Positions 53,834-64,000 of a stretch of 64,000 nucleotides of DNA are shown here, piece after piece. The notes beneath the pieces were generated by a model. The model did not search any database. It had not been told where the DNA came from and saw only the letters and a program-made list of their open reading frames with translations. The number at the start of each line of letters is the position of its first letter. Position 1 is the stretch's first letter. The stretch spans positions 3,515,177-3,579,176 of the forward strand of contig NZ_CP054058.1 in assembly GCF_003935895.2 (NCBI RefSeq). The letters are read 5' to 3'. A program made the position numbers and the translations under genes. The DNA is from Scandinavium goeteborgense. GTDB lineage: Bacteria; Pseudomonadota; Gammaproteobacteria; Enterobacterales; Enterobacteriaceae.

Positions 53834-54142
53834 TGTCTTATCACCGGATGACTGCGGTTATCCGGTTCCCCTCCCTACGTATTCATCACCCTTCAACATG
53901 CACCGCAATCTTTACTGTTTTTCAGAAATCCCTGGAAACATTTGGGAGAATCCGTACAATCCCCGCCGATAATGTACGCAAACGTGAACGCAATCGATTA
54001 CGTACTTGAGAGAATTGTGAAACACCACATATTTTTGTGAGCAATGATTCTTATAATAGGCCTCGCAGAAAACAGTTACATTTAGAAACGCCCCAGCGGT
54101 TCTTTTCACTCCCCGAAAGGGATTTCAACAAGTGGCATCATG
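53834..54142. promoter_or_regulatory. yajI-tsx intergenic region with tsx regulatory sequence
   Basis: In this 309-base gap an imperfect hairpin (ACCGGAT/ATCCGGT, 53843-53866) may end yajI. The central part holds two overlapping PurR/CytR-like boxes. AATTGTGAAACACCACAT near 54014 is a weak CRP-like half-palindrome. In Escherichia coli, tsx is controlled by CytR, DeoR and CRP, so such sites are expected. No gene is seen. Confidence 0.5.
53976..54003. promoter_or_regulatory. Two overlapping PurR/LacI-type boxes upstream of tsx
   Basis: ACGCAAACGTGAACGC (53976-53991) and ACGCAATCGATTACGT (53988-54003) each resemble the PurR consensus ACGCAAACGTTTNCGT and overlap by 4 bases. They lie about 140-170 bases upstream of tsx. 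A purine-linked repressor would fit a nucleoside channel. Confidence 0.5.
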
Positions 54143-55036
54143 ATGAAAAAAACATTAATTGCAGCCGGTGCAGTGCTCGCGCTTTCTTCGACTTTCACGG
54201 CAAACGCAGCCGAAACCGCCAAACCAGAGTACGTCTCTGACTGGTGGCATCAGAGCGTCAACGTGGTAGGCAGCTACCACACCCGCTTTGGACCGAAAAT
54301 CAATAATGACGTTTACCTGGAATATGAAGCGTTCGCCAAGAAAGATTGGTTCGACTTCTACGGTTATATCGATATCCCAAAAACCTTCGGTGCGGGTAAC
54401 GGTAATGACACCGGTATCTGGGACGACGGTTCACGTATGTTCATGGAAATTGAACCACGCTTCTCCATTGATAAGCTGACCGGCACCAGCCTGGCATTCG
54501 GCCCGTTCAAAGAGTGGTACTTCGCGAACAACTACATCTATGACATGGGCGCGCACGGCAACGATGCCAGCAAGCAGAACACCTGGTACATGGGTCTGGG
54601 CACCGATATTGATACCGGCCTGCCAATGAGCCTGTCCCTGAACGTGTATGCCAAATACCAGTGGCAGAACTATGGCGCCGCGAACGAAAACGAGTGGGAT
54701 GGTTACCGCTTCAAAGTGAAATACTTTGTGCCAATCACCCAGCTGTGGGGCGGCCAACTGAGCTACATCGGCTTCACCAACTTTGACTGGGGTTCAGACC
54801 TGGGTAACGACGACTTCCGCGACCTGAACGGCAAAAAAGCGCGTACCAATAACTCCATCGCGTCCAGCCACATTCTGGCGCTGAACTACGATCACTGGCA
54901 TTACTCTGTGGTCGCACGTTACTGGCACAACGGCGGTCAGTGGAACGACGATGCAAGCCTGAACTTCGGTGACGGTGATTTCAGCGTCCGCTCTACCGGT
55001 TGGGGTGGCTACCTGGTTGTCGGTTATAACTTCTGA
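54143..55036 (+). CDS. tsx: Nucleoside-specific outer membrane channel Tsx
   Basis: The mature protein follows a signal peptide ([20 protein letters not shown] to NA) and is a 12-strand beta barrel. It ends in the canonical outer-membrane C-terminus VGYNF. Conserved segments include [35 protein letters not shown] and [20 protein letters not shown]. It admits nucleosides and is a receptor for phage T6 and colicin K in relatives. The loop [12 protein letters not shown] differs from Escherichia coli, as expected of an exposed variable loop. The start may be one codon earlier (54140). Confidence 0.97.
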   Translation: MKKTLIAAGAVLALSSTFTANAAETAKPEYVSDWWHQSVNVVGSYHTRFGPKINNDVYLEYEAFAKKDWFDFYGYIDIPKTFGAGNGNDTGIWDDGSRMFMEIEPRFSIDKLTGTSLAFGPFKEWYFANNYIYDMGAHGNDASKQNTWYMGLGTDIDTGLPMSLSLNVYAKYQWQNYGAANENEWDGYRFKVKYFVPITQLWGGQLSYIGFTNFDWGSDLGNDDFRDLNGKKARTNNSIASSHILALNYDHWHYSVVARYWHNGGQWNDDASLNFGDGDFSVRSTGWGGYLVVGYNF

Positions 55037-55045
55037 TGCTGAAAC

Positions 55046-55261
55046 GCCCGGCGGCGCACGCTTGCCGGGCCTACGTGATGGTTGTCGTAGGCCCAATAAG
55101 CGTTAGCGCCGCCGGGCCTACGTGATGGTTGTCGTAGGCCCGGTAAGCGTTAGCGCCACCGGGCGTATGTGATGGTTGTCGTAGGCCCGGTAAGCGTTAT
55201 AGCGCCACCGGGCGTATGTGATGGTTGTCGTAGGCCTGGTAAGCGTTAGCGCCACCGGGCG
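55046..55261. repeat. Tandem BIME array of five REP units
   Basis: One REP (CGCCCGGCGGCGCACGCTTG...) is followed by four units in the opposite orientation built on GTAGGCCCGGTAAGCGTTAG and CGCCACCGGGCGTA. The spacer GTGATGGTTGTC recurs at 55075, 55122, 55169 and 55218, giving periods of 47, 47 and 49 bases. The array fills the gap between tsx and the convergent M24-like gene and ends against that gene's stop codon. Confidence 0.93.
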
Positions 55262-56653
55262 TTACTTACAGCTGAGCGCCCGAGTGTGGTCCAGCAACCA
55301 GGGCCGCAAATATCCCACCGAGTTTGAGAACGGCAATACCCACTCCGGTAAACGAATCCCAACGTATTTTTCAATGAAAGCCCGTCTCGCCTGCACCCGC
55401 GCCCACAGCTGCGGATAATCCACCGCCAACTGCTGACGCAGCGATTCGTCTGCCAGCGCCACCGTATCTTCGATGCTTGCCCCTGCGTATCCCGCCCGGG
55501 AAGGAATAATATCGATTTGCAATAGCATGCCGCTGGCAAGCGGGATGTCAGACCCCGCCGACACCGGCGAACACAGCCATTCTTCATCTGCCACCAGATG
55601 CCCCGGATTGAGATGCCAGTGATATTCCGCCTTCGGCAGCACATCTTCAATCAGCTGATACAGCTCGCCTCCGGTCATGCCCGGACGAATGTTTTCCAGC
55701 CATGCGACGACCGCACGGAAATACGGAATCGCGACCACATCCAGATAATCACTGACCGCATCCGGCAGTTGCCCGGCATGTTCGACCACGTAAGCCGCAC
55801 GACTGCTGAGCCCGCCCTTAAAACTGGCGGTCAGAGAAAATTTATCCCCCAGTTGCACCGTTTTATCACCCGGATAAAGATTCGCATGGGCGAAACGATC
55901 GCCGGTCGCAGCAATGGACACCACGTTGTGCGGCTGGCCGTCGGCTGCGAGCAGACAGGCAATCTCCTTTTCCGTTTTACCTGGCGCGACCGCATTCAGC
56001 GCCTGAAGTATCGCCGTTGAAGCCAGATTGGCGCCGTACTCATAATGCGCTAATTCATTGGCATTATTGATAATCCGCGCGCCGTACGCCGGAGAAATAA
56101 ACACCCCGGTGGCGTTGCGCAGTTCAGCCCCGGGCGCGGCCTCACGGACTGCATCAACGATAAATGACGGGATATCGAACATCTGCCGCGTATTGTCGTT
56201 GATGCCAGTGAAAAGCTTCCAGCCCGCGAGACCCAGCGTTTTATCCCCGGTAATCCCGGCGCTTTGCAGCACCTCGTGCAGGGGCTGAACGGTGTCCATC
56301 GGCTGATTCGGCAGCGAGAACCACGGCGCATGCAGTACACGGTTTTTAAGCCGCGCATGCGGTGCCAGCTTGAGATTTTCGTTGCCGAGCACCAGTATCG
56401 CCTCGCCATTCTGATGCAACACCAGCAGCGCCTCTTCGAAGCGCGGAATAAAGCCGGTGAGATATTCAAAGTTACCGCCGTGCTCTTTGTCGGCGTAGAC
56501 AATCAGCGTGTCCAGCCCCTGCTGGCGCATCCGATCCAGCACGCGCGCTTTGCGCCCGGCTAGTGTGGCATCGCTCAGGGTAACGGAAGGCAATTGCGTC
56601 CAGCACGGTGGCTGCGGCAGCGTCTTGAGTGAAACGGGGTGCAGAAGCGTCAT
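55262..56653 (-). CDS. M24 peptidase-like (creatinase/aminopeptidase P fold) protein, metal site degenerate
   Basis: The 463-residue product has an N-terminal creatinase-like domain (about 30-185, with YADKEHGGNFEYLTGFIPRF) and a C-terminal pita-bread domain (about 200-440). In active enzymes two Asp ligands lie in DxG and SDxTR motifs; here the matching region is KFSLTASFKGGLSSRAAYVV (271-290), with neither Asp. A His (HLNPGH, 347-352), an Asp (QIDIIP, 381) and a Glu (IEDTV, 395) remain. It is therefore probably not a normal dinuclear metallopeptidase. It occupies the place where Escherichia coli has yajD, between secF and tsx. Confidence 0.85.
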   Translation of the reverse strand: MTLLHPVSLKTLPQPPCWTQLPSVTLSDATLAGRKARVLDRMRQQGLDTLIVYADKEHGGNFEYLTGFIPRFEEALLVLHQNGEAILVLGNENLKLAPHARLKNRVLHAPWFSLPNQPMDTVQPLHEVLQSAGITGDKTLGLAGWKLFTGINDNTRQMFDIPSFIVDAVREAAPGAELRNATGVFISPAYGARIINNANELAHYEYGANLASTAILQALNAVAPGKTEKEIACLLAADGQPHNVVSIAATGDRFAHANLYPGDKTVQLGDKFSLTASFKGGLSSRAAYVVEHAGQLPDAVSDYLDVVAIPYFRAVVAWLENIRPGMTGGELYQLIEDVLPKAEYHWHLNPGHLVADEEWLCSPVSAGSDIPLASGMLLQIDIIPSRAGYAGASIEDTVALADESLRQQLAVDYPQLWARVQARRAFIEKYVGIRLPEWVLPFSNSVGYLRPWLLDHTRALSCK

Positions 56654-56717
56654 TTCTGTAGCGTCCTTTAAACAGAGATTATCTATTCACCCTACCGGAA
56701 ACGCGGATTTTTGGCAT

Positions 56718-56746
56718 AAAAAAATCCCGGCCATTTGACCGGGATT
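56718..56746 (-). terminator. Terminator of secDF
   Basis: On the minus strand AATCCCGG and CCGGGATT pair around TCAAATGG, followed by a run of Ts. It starts 20 bases past the secF stop. Confidence 0.85.
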
Positions 56747-56765
56747 CGATTTTGCAAAGCAGAAC

Positions 56766-57737
56766 TTACGGCAGAATATTAGGCTGATCAGCGCCTTCTT
56801 TTTCCACTTTCTGCTGCAACAGGTGCTCGCGTTTCATCCCGAGCTTCAGCGCCAGCGCAGAAGCAACGTAGATGGACGACGCCGTACCGATGGTAACACC
56901 GATAAGCATGGTCAGAGAGAAGCCTTTCAGCATCGCCCCACCGAACAGGAACAGCATCAGGATAACCATCAAGGTGGTACCGGATGTGATCAACGTACGG
57001 TGCAGCGTCTGGGTCAGGGACACGTTAAAGATTTCGTAAGGCGTACCGCGACGAATTTTGCGGAAGTTTTCACGAATACGGTCCGATACCACGATGCTGT
57101 CGTTCAGCGAGTAGCCGATAACCGACATCAGTGACGCGACGATGGTCAAATCGACTTCAATCTGGAACAGCGACAGAATGCCCATGGTGATCACCACGTC
57201 GTGCGCCAGCGAGATAACGACACCCGCCGCCAGACGCCACTCGAAGCGGAATCCGACATACACGAGGATAGAGATCAGCGCCACCAGCAGCGCCATTGCG
57301 CCGTTGGTTGCAAGATCTGCCCCGACACTTGGCCCTACAAACTCAATACGCTTAACAGCAGCATGTTGATTCGTGGTTTCGTTAATCACGCTCAACACCT
57401 TGCTGCCCAACTCCTGACCGCCGGTTTCCCCTTTGGCCGGTGGCATACGCACCATGATGTCGCGGCTGCTGCCGAAGTTCTGCAGCAGCGGATCGGCAAA
57501 GCCTGCTTTTTCCAGCGCGTCACGCATCTGGTCCATATCGGCCGGTTGTTCGAGGCTGATTTCAATGACGGTACCGCCGGTGAAATCCAGACCCCAGTTA
57601 AAACCACGGACGCCGATAATGATGATGGAAGCCACCAGCAGCAGGCCTGAAATGCCAAAGGCCCAGTAGTCCCAGCGCATAAAGTCATGGACTTTACGGC
57701 CGTAGTTTAATTGTTCAACAGTATATTCCTGTGCCAC
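56766..57737 (-). CDS. secF: Protein translocase subunit SecF
   Basis: The 323-residue RND-type protein has six membrane helices and one periplasmic domain after the first. The conserved segment [20 protein letters not shown] starts the periplasmic part, and [20 protein letters not shown] is the SecD/SecF family signature in helices 4-5. With SecD and YajC it uses proton motive force to complete protein export. It begins 10 bases after secD. Confidence 0.99.
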   Translation of the reverse strand: MAQEYTVEQLNYGRKVHDFMRWDYWAFGISGLLLVASIIIIGVRGFNWGLDFTGGTVIEISLEQPADMDQMRDALEKAGFADPLLQNFGSSRDIMVRMPPAKGETGGQELGSKVLSVINETTNQHAAVKRIEFVGPSVGADLATNGAMALLVALISILVYVGFRFEWRLAAGVVISLAHDVVITMGILSLFQIEVDLTIVASLMSVIGYSLNDSIVVSDRIRENFRKIRRGTPYEIFNVSLTQTLHRTLITSGTTLMVILMLFLFGGAMLKGFSLTMLIGVTIGTASSIYVASALALKLGMKREHLLQQKVEKEGADQPNILP

Positions 57738-57747
57738 AACGCACTCC

Positions 57748-59595
57748 TCAGATAGACAGCTTGTTGATGCGTTTGCCGCCGTACAACAGGTTTACGATGG
57801 CACGGGTGCCGACGATCGCGGTAAACATGGAAGTCGCCACACCGATACCGGTAGTGATAGCGAAGCCTTTAATAGCGCCAGTACCGACCGCGTACAGGAT
57901 GATAACTTTGATCAGCGTGGTAACGTTCGCATCGAAAATCGAGCTGAACGCGCCGCGATAACCTTCGTCAATCGCCTGCTGAATGGAACGTCCGTTGCTG
58001 ATTTCTTCCTTAATACGCTCGTTAATCAGAACGTTGGCATCGACCGCGACGGCAAGGGTTAACACGATACCCGCAATCCCCGGCATGGTCAGCGTGGCCC
58101 CCGGCAGCAGCGACATGATCCCGACAATCATTACCAGGTTCATAATCAGCGCGGAAGTCGCGATCAGGCCAAACTTCTTATAGAAGAAGATCATAAAGAT
58201 GATTGAGATAGCCAGACCGGCCAGACACGCTTCCAGACCTTGCTGAATATTCTGCATACCCAGGGTTGGACCGATGGTGCGTTCTTCAACAATCTGAATC
58301 GGAGCAATCAGCGCACCGGCACGCAGCAGCAGCGAGAGCTGACGCGCTTCGTTAGGGTTGCTGATACCGGTAATACGGAAGCTGTTACCGAGGCGAGACT
58401 GGATGTTGGCGATGTTAATCACCTCTTCCTCTTTCACCAGAACGGCACGGCCTTTCGCGTCTTTCTTACCGCTGTCTTTGTACTCCACGAACAGGGTTGC
58501 CATCGGTTTACCGATGTTATCCTTGGTGAAGTTAGACATGATGTTGCCACCTGCGCTATCGAGCGAGATGTTAACCTGCGGCTGATTGTATTCATCCTGG
58601 TTCGAAGTGGAATCGGTGATGTGGTCACCGGTCAGGATAACGCGCTTGTACAGCACAACCGGCTGGCCTTCACGGGTATCTTTCACTTCGGAATCGCCCG
58701 GTACGCGGCCAGTTGTGGCAGCGGACTGATCGACGGTGGTATTCACCAAACGGAATTCCAGGGTTGCGGTTGCGCCAAGAATTTCTTTCGCACGCGCCGT
58801 GTCCTGAATACCTGGCAGTTCAACCACGATACGGTCAGCACCCTGACGCTGAACCAGAGGTTCGGCAACGCCAAGCTGGTTAACACGGTTACGCAGGATG
58901 TTGATGTTCTGCTGAACGGCATACTCGCGCGCTTCATTCAGACGCGCATCGGTCATCACCGCACGCAGCTGGTTGCTGCCCTGCTTAGAGAGAACCAGGT
59001 CGCGATGGCGCGGAGCCAGATAATCAATCGCCTGATTGCGCGCCGCGTCGTCGCGGAACGTAATGCTCAGGCCATAGTTATCTTCTTTACGAACGGTAGT
59101 GTAGGCGATGCCTTTTTCACGCAGGTCACTGCGCAGGCCATCAATGTTTTGTTCCTGCAATTTACCGAGCGCGGTATCCATATCCACTTCCATCAGGAAG
59201 TGCACGCCGCCACGCAGATCAAGACCGAGTTTCATCGGCTCTGCGGAAATCGACGCTAACCAGCGCGGGGTTGCCGGAGCAAGGTTTAACGCCACGACGT
59301 ACTTGTCACCCAGCACGCTCATCAACGCTTCACGCGCGCGCAGCTGGATGTCAGTGGAGTCGAAGCGAGCAAGAATTGCGCCCTCTTCCAGTGCCACAGA
59401 CTTAGCGGTAATTTTTTCTTCTTTTAAGGTGTTCTGGACCTGGATCAGCGTTTGCTCACTGGCGGCGACGCCGCGCGCGCCAGTGATTTGAACAGCCGGA
59501 TCCTCACCATACAGGTTGGGAAGTGCGTAAAGCAGGCCGACGATAAACACGACGACCAGCATAATGTACTTCCACAAAGGATAACGGTTTAACAC
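57748..59595 (-). CDS. secD: Protein translocase subunit SecD
   Basis: The 615-residue product starts [20 protein letters not shown]. One membrane helix, a large periplasmic P1 domain (about 30-440, including [20 protein letters not shown]) and five C-terminal helices are visible. [20 protein letters not shown] contains the Asp needed for proton coupling. It partners SecF and SecYEG. It is the fourth gene of the queA-tgt-yajC-secD-secF series. Confidence 0.99.
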   Translation of the reverse strand: MLNRYPLWKYIMLVVVFIVGLLYALPNLYGEDPAVQITGARGVAASEQTLIQVQNTLKEEKITAKSVALEEGAILARFDSTDIQLRAREALMSVLGDKYVVALNLAPATPRWLASISAEPMKLGLDLRGGVHFLMEVDMDTALGKLQEQNIDGLRSDLREKGIAYTTVRKEDNYGLSITFRDDAARNQAIDYLAPRHRDLVLSKQGSNQLRAVMTDARLNEAREYAVQQNINILRNRVNQLGVAEPLVQRQGADRIVVELPGIQDTARAKEILGATATLEFRLVNTTVDQSAATTGRVPGDSEVKDTREGQPVVLYKRVILTGDHITDSTSNQDEYNQPQVNISLDSAGGNIMSNFTKDNIGKPMATLFVEYKDSGKKDAKGRAVLVKEEEVINIANIQSRLGNSFRITGISNPNEARQLSLLLRAGALIAPIQIVEERTIGPTLGMQNIQQGLEACLAGLAISIIFMIFFYKKFGLIATSALIMNLVMIVGIMSLLPGATLTMPGIAGIVLTLAVAVDANVLINERIKEEISNGRSIQQAIDEGYRGAFSSIFDANVTTLIKVIILYAVGTGAIKGFAITTGIGVATSMFTAIVGTRAIVNLLYGGKRINKLSI

Positions 59596-59622
59596 GGCAG
59601 TTCCCTTTGGGAAAACAGTAGA

Positions 59623-59955
59623 TTACAGCGCCTTCATGGTGCCTTTCGGCAGAACGGCAGCTACGAAGTCACGTTTGATAACCACTTCAGTGGTGTCGTT
59701 CAGCGCGATAGCAATGTAGCCAGCTTCAGCTACTTTGGTTACGCGACCAACCAGACCACCGTTAGTCAGCACTTCATCACCTTTGGCGATAGAGTCCATC
59801 AGCTTTTTATGATCTTTGGTGCGCTTCTGCTGTGGGCGCAGGATCATGAAATAGAAAATCAGACCGAACACAACCAGCATCAGGATCAGAGACACTGGGC
59901 TGCTTTGTCCCGGTGCACCAGAAGCGGCTACCGCATCAGAAATAAAAAAGCTCAT
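59623..59955 (-). CDS. yajC: Sec accessory membrane protein YajC
   Basis: From the ATG at 59955 the product has 110 residues. One membrane helix (SLILMLVVFGLIFYFMILRP, about 21-40) is followed by a basic cytoplasmic domain (GDEVLTNGGLVGRVTKVAEA). It joins the SecDF complex. The start at 59955 fits the family; an upstream one overlaps tgt. Confidence 0.97.
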   Translation of the reverse strand: MSFFISDAVAASGAPGQSSPVSLILMLVVFGLIFYFMILRPQQKRTKDHKKLMDSIAKGDEVLTNGGLVGRVTKVAEAGYIAIALNDTTEVVIKRDFVAAVLPKGTMKAL

Positions 59956-59977
59956 TGAATTTCCCTCATTATTAAAA

Positions 59978-61159
<1,182 letters not shown>

Positions 61160-62230
61160 TTATTCCCCAACACGTTCTTGAATAGCCGACGGATTGTACG
61201 TGATGTACATGGCATCCCCGTAGCTAAAAAAGCGATATTTTTGTTCTACCGCAGACTTGTAGGCGTTCATCGTGTTTTGATAGCCGGCAAAAGCCGACAC
61301 CAGCATGATGAGCGTTGACTCCGGCAGGTGGAAATTGGTCACCAGCGCATCAATCACTTTGTACTGATAGCCTGGGTAGATGAAGATTTGCGTGTCGCCA
61401 AAGAACGGCTCAATCAGGTCAGATTTCGCCGCCTGCGCTGCACTCTCCAGAGAACGCACAGAGGTCGTGCCCACCGCGACCACTTTGCTACCGCGCGCTT
61501 TCGCCGCCAGCACCGCATCGACAACGTCCTGCGGCACTTCCGCATATTCGGAGTGCATGATGTGGTCTTCAATGGTGTCGACTCGTACCGGCTGGAAAGT
61601 TCCCGCGCCAACGTGAAGCGTTACGAACGCCATCTCGATGCCTTTCTCACGCAGTTTCGCCAACAGCGGCTCGTCAAAGTGCAGGCCGGCCGTCGGGGCC
61701 GCAACGGCGCCTGGCTTCTGGCTGTAGACGGTCTGATACAGCTCGCGGTCTGCGTCTTCGTCCGGGCGGTCGATATACGGCGGCAGCGGCATGTGGCCGA
61801 TGGCATTAAGAATATCCAGCACCGGGCGCTCGTCGTTAAACTGCACTTCGAACAGCGCATCGTGACGCGCGACCATGGTGGCATTAATGCTTTCATCGTC
61901 GCCGAGCAGCAGCTCAGCGCCCGGCTTCGGCGCTTTAGAGGCGCGAATATGTGCCAGAATACGTTTATCATCGAGCATACGCTCAACCAGCACTTCAATC
62001 TTGCCGCCGCTGGCTTTACGGCCAAACAGGCGCGCCGGGATCACGCGGGTATTGTTAAAGACCAGCAGGTCTCCGGGGTTGAGCTTGGCGAGCAGATCGG
62101 TGAAAGTACCGTGCGTCAGCGCGCCCGTTGGCCCATCCAGCGACAGCAAGCGGCAGCCACTGCGCTCCGGCTGTGGGTAGTGAGCAATCAGGGATTCAGG
62201 CAGTTCAAAAGAAAAATCGGCGACGCGCAT
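61160..62230 (-). CDS. queA: S-adenosylmethionine:tRNA ribosyltransferase-isomerase
   Basis: From the ATG at 62230 the product has 356 residues, as in Escherichia coli. Conserved segments are [46 protein letters not shown] and [20 protein letters not shown]. It transfers the ribosyl part of S-adenosylmethionine to preQ1-tRNA, giving epoxyqueuosine. An ATG six codons upstream is an alternative. It diverges from acpH. Confidence 0.98.
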   Translation of the reverse strand: MRVADFSFELPESLIAHYPQPERSGCRLLSLDGPTGALTHGTFTDLLAKLNPGDLLVFNNTRVIPARLFGRKASGGKIEVLVERMLDDKRILAHIRASKAPKPGAELLLGDDESINATMVARHDALFEVQFNDERPVLDILNAIGHMPLPPYIDRPDEDADRELYQTVYSQKPGAVAAPTAGLHFDEPLLAKLREKGIEMAFVTLHVGAGTFQPVRVDTIEDHIMHSEYAEVPQDVVDAVLAAKARGSKVVAVGTTSVRSLESAAQAAKSDLIEPFFGDTQIFIYPGYQYKVIDALVTNFHLPESTLIMLVSAFAGYQNTMNAYKSAVEQKYRFFSYGDAMYITYNPSAIQERVGE

Positions 62231-62324
62231 GACGGTAACTCGAGACATAATAAAGAGGCGGGTAGTCTAGTGGCAGGCTGCTTTGGCTGCAACCTGTAAG
62301 CCTTAAATACGGATAACGAAAACC

Positions 62325-62906
62325 ATGAATTTTCTGGCCCACCTGCACCTCGCACACCTCGCCGACAGCTCGCTGCCCGGCAATTTGCTGGCCGATTTTG
62401 TGCGCGGCAACCCGGATGACACCTACGAATCGGCGATTGTCAGCGGGATTAATATGCACCGCCGGGTCGATGTGCTGACCGATAATCTGCCGGAAGTGAA
62501 GATCGCGAAAGCGTGGTTTCGCCCTGAAACCCGCCGCGTGGCGCCGATTACGCTCGACGTGATGTGGGATCATTTCCTCTCCCGCGACTGGGCAAAACTG
62601 TCACCGGACATCTCTCTGCCGGATTTCGTGCGCTACGCACAAACCCAGGTCACGCAAATCCTGCCGGAGTCGCCACCGCGTTTCGTGAATCTGAATGATT
62701 ATTTGTGGTCCGAGCGCTGGCTGGAGCGCTATTCCGACATGGGTTTTATTCAAAACGTGCTTAACGGCATGGCGAATCGCCGCCCGCGCCTCGATGCTTT
62801 GCGTGATTCCTGGCAGGATTTGGACACACATTACGCACAGTTAGAAGAGACCTTTTGGACGTTTTACCCACGGATGATGGCGCAGGCCAAGGCGCGAGAG
62901 CTATAA
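62325..62906 (+). CDS. acpH: Acyl carrier protein phosphodiesterase AcpH
   Basis: The 193-residue product starts [20 protein letters not shown]. An HD-like metal-binding His/Asp set is visible in [15 protein letters not shown] and [12 protein letters not shown]. AcpH removes the 4'-phosphopantetheine arm from holo-ACP. Its physiological importance is uncertain. It diverges from queA. Confidence 0.96.
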   Translation: MNFLAHLHLAHLADSSLPGNLLADFVRGNPDDTYESAIVSGINMHRRVDVLTDNLPEVKIAKAWFRPETRRVAPITLDVMWDHFLSRDWAKLSPDISLPDFVRYAQTQVTQILPESPPRFVNLNDYLWSERWLERYSDMGFIQNVLNGMANRRPRLDALRDSWQDLDTHYAQLEETFWTFYPRMMAQAKAREL

Positions 62907-63075
62907 AACTTGCGCTTTATCACAGAATCGCTAAGCTGAAACAGTTGTTCATATTATAATTGATAGGTAAAACCTGTCTCAACGATTGTCAGCTTCTCAT
63001 TGAGTCACCCGCTTCCTCTCCCTATACTGGTCCGCGTTGCGTTCCATTAACCTTATAAATGTAGAGGAGAACCTC

Positions 63076-63678
63076 ATGGTTCTGGTAACTCGTCCTGCTC
63101 CTGATTTTACTGCCGCAGCTGTTCTGGGTAACGGCGAAATCGTTGATAACTTCAACTTCAAACAGCACACCAACGGTAAAGCGACCGTTCTGTTCTTCTG
63201 GCCGATGGACTTCACCTTCGTATGCCCGTCTGAACTGATCGCGTTCGACAAGCGTTACGAAGAATTCCAGAAACGTGGCGTAGAAGTGGTTGGCGTTTCT
63301 TTTGACTCTGAGTTTGTCCATAACGCATGGCGCAACACCCCTGTCGACAAAGGCGGCATCGGTGAAGTGAAATACGCGATGGTTGCGGACATCAAACGCG
63401 AAATCCAGCAGGCTTACGGCATCGAACATCCGGACGCTGGCGTTGCTCTGCGTGGTTCTTTCCTGATCGACGCTAACGGCATCGTACGTCACCAGGTTGT
63501 GAACGATCTGCCACTGGGTCGTAACATCGACGAAATGCTGCGCATGGTTGACGCGCTGCAGTTCCACGAAGAGCACGGCGAAGTGTGCCCAGCTCAGTGG
63601 GAAAAAGGGAAAGAAGGCATGAACGCGTCTCCAGCAGGCGTGGCTAAGTACCTGACTGAAAACGTCACCAGCCTGTAA
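63076..63678 (+). CDS. tsaA: Typical 2-Cys peroxiredoxin (TsaA)
   Basis: The 200-residue product starts MVLVTRPAPDFTAAAVLGNG. The peroxidatic Cys50 is in DFTFVCPSE and the resolving Cys171 in GEVCPAQW, the AhpC/Prx1 arrangement. GGIG in DKGGIGEVKYAM is a feature linked to overoxidation-sensitive Prx1 members. It should reduce peroxides with thioredoxin. The place between acpH and malZ matches Salmonella tsaA; Escherichia coli K-12 lacks it, as far as I recall. The codon choice is strongly biased, suggesting high expression. GTAGAGGAGAACCTC precedes the ATG. Confidence 0.92.
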   Translation: MVLVTRPAPDFTAAAVLGNGEIVDNFNFKQHTNGKATVLFFWPMDFTFVCPSELIAFDKRYEEFQKRGVEVVGVSFDSEFVHNAWRNTPVDKGGIGEVKYAMVADIKREIQQAYGIEHPDAGVALRGSFLIDANGIVRHQVVNDLPLGRNIDEMLRMVDALQFHEEHGEVCPAQWEKGKEGMNASPAGVAKYLTENVTSL

Positions 63679-63693
63679 TCGTCGAGGTGTGTA

Positions 63694-63722
63694 AAAAAGG
63701 TCCGCAATGCGGACCTTTTTTT
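63694..63722 (+). terminator. Terminator of tsaA
   Basis: AAAAAGGTCCGC and GCGGACCTTTTT pair around AAT with a long T run, 15 bases past the stop. Confidence 0.92.
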
Positions 63723-63735
63723 GTTTTTGTGCAAA

Positions 63736-63772
63736 GCCCCTCACCCCGCACCTCTCCCCAAAGAGGCGAGGG
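63736..63772. repeat. CTCACCC-type intergenic hairpin repeat, copy 3
   Basis: GCCCCTCACCCCGCACCTCT and AGAGGCGAGGGA form a stem-loop, a diverged copy of the elements at 42881 and 48708. It lies between tsaA and malZ. Confidence 0.65.
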
Positions 63773-63811
63773 AAAAAGTCGTATCCGGGAAAATGGCGGA
63801 GGATTCCTTAC

Positions 63812-64000
63812 TTAATTGCCGAACCACACACTGGCAGAAATCGCCGGTAGCGTCAGAACATCATCATGCAGCGTGCCTTTGCCCTCTTTCAGCAGCCATT
63901 CTTTCACCGCCAGCAACGGCGTCGCTTCCAGTACAACTTCGCACGGTTCACCGCGGTTAATCGCCACCAGCACCCGCTGCTGTTTCAGCACCCGCACAAA
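63812..64000 (-). CDS. malZ: Maltodextrin glucosidase MalZ, C-terminal end only
   Basis: The visible 62 codons encode the C-terminal beta domain ending [15 protein letters not shown], with [20 protein letters not shown] before it. This fits the end of MalZ, a GH13 enzyme that releases glucose from the reducing end of maltodextrins, and the position next to acpH/tsaA matches. The catalytic barrel and the start lie beyond the window. Confidence 0.85.
   Translation of the reverse strand, partial: FVRVLKQQRVLVAINRGEPCEVVLEATPLLAVKEWLLKEGKGTLHDDVLTLPAISASVWFGN

Noticed and set aside
55046-55261. CRISPR-like regular repeats
   Set aside because: The 47-49 base units are themselves palindromic REPs with an identical spacer, not unique spacers, and no cas genes are present.

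Overview
The window is a stretch of chromosome from a member of the Enterobacteriaceae. From about 3.1 kb to the right end, gene content, order and protein lengths follow the Escherichia coli/Salmonella backbone between the 4.5S RNA gene and malZ, read in the opposite orientation. Two ERIC elements, several REP/BIME repeats, cdsH beside decR and tsaA beside acpH point to the Enterobacter/Lelliottia/Leclercia/Citrobacter/Salmonella side of the family. The sequence alone does not fix a genus.

Left end (1-3.9 kb): a truncated YczE-type membrane protein gene diverges from a MocR-type regulator. Next come an ERIC element, an unrecognised two-gene unit with a ribbon-helix-helix-like protein, a small hypothetical gene, the 4.5S RNA gene (ffs) and another hypothetical gene. 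This is the least conserved end.

Backbone block 1 (3.9-38.4 kb): atl, ybaY, tesB, the nitrogen-control operon glnK-amtB with a sigma-54 promoter and an NtrC site, the mdlAB ABC exporter, decR/cdsH (cysteine detoxification), cof, ybaE, queC, fadM with a FadR box, ybaV, ppiD, hupB, then the proteostasis series lon, clpX, clpP, tig with heat-shock-type promoters before lon and clpP. These are followed by bolA, yajG-ampG (muropeptide recycling), the cytochrome bo3 operon cyoABCDE, yajR, yajQ, panE and yajL.

Inserted accessory locus (38.5-42.8 kb): a sugar cassette of a PTS IIC permease, a GH4 6-phospho-glycosidase and a glucosamine-6-phosphate deaminase-like enzyme, convergent with a GntR/HutC regulator gene. 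A palindrome resembling NagR/DasR operators lies just before the IIC gene. There is no IIA, IIB or deacetylase gene. This is the most interesting unit in the window.

Backbone block 2 (42.9-64 kb): thiI, the isoprenoid operon xseB-ispA-dxs followed by yajO, the riboflavin/thiamin operon nrdR-ribD-ribE-nusB-thiL-pgpA, yajI, tsx, a degenerate M24-peptidase-like gene, the queA-tgt-yajC-secD-secF series (queuosine and Sec translocon), acpH, tsaA and the 3' end of malZ. Intergenic space holds a tandem BIME array after tsx, three short CTCACCC...GAGGG hairpin repeats and an unexplained structured stretch after yajO. I saw no tRNA, rRNA, insertion sequence, prophage or CRISPR array.
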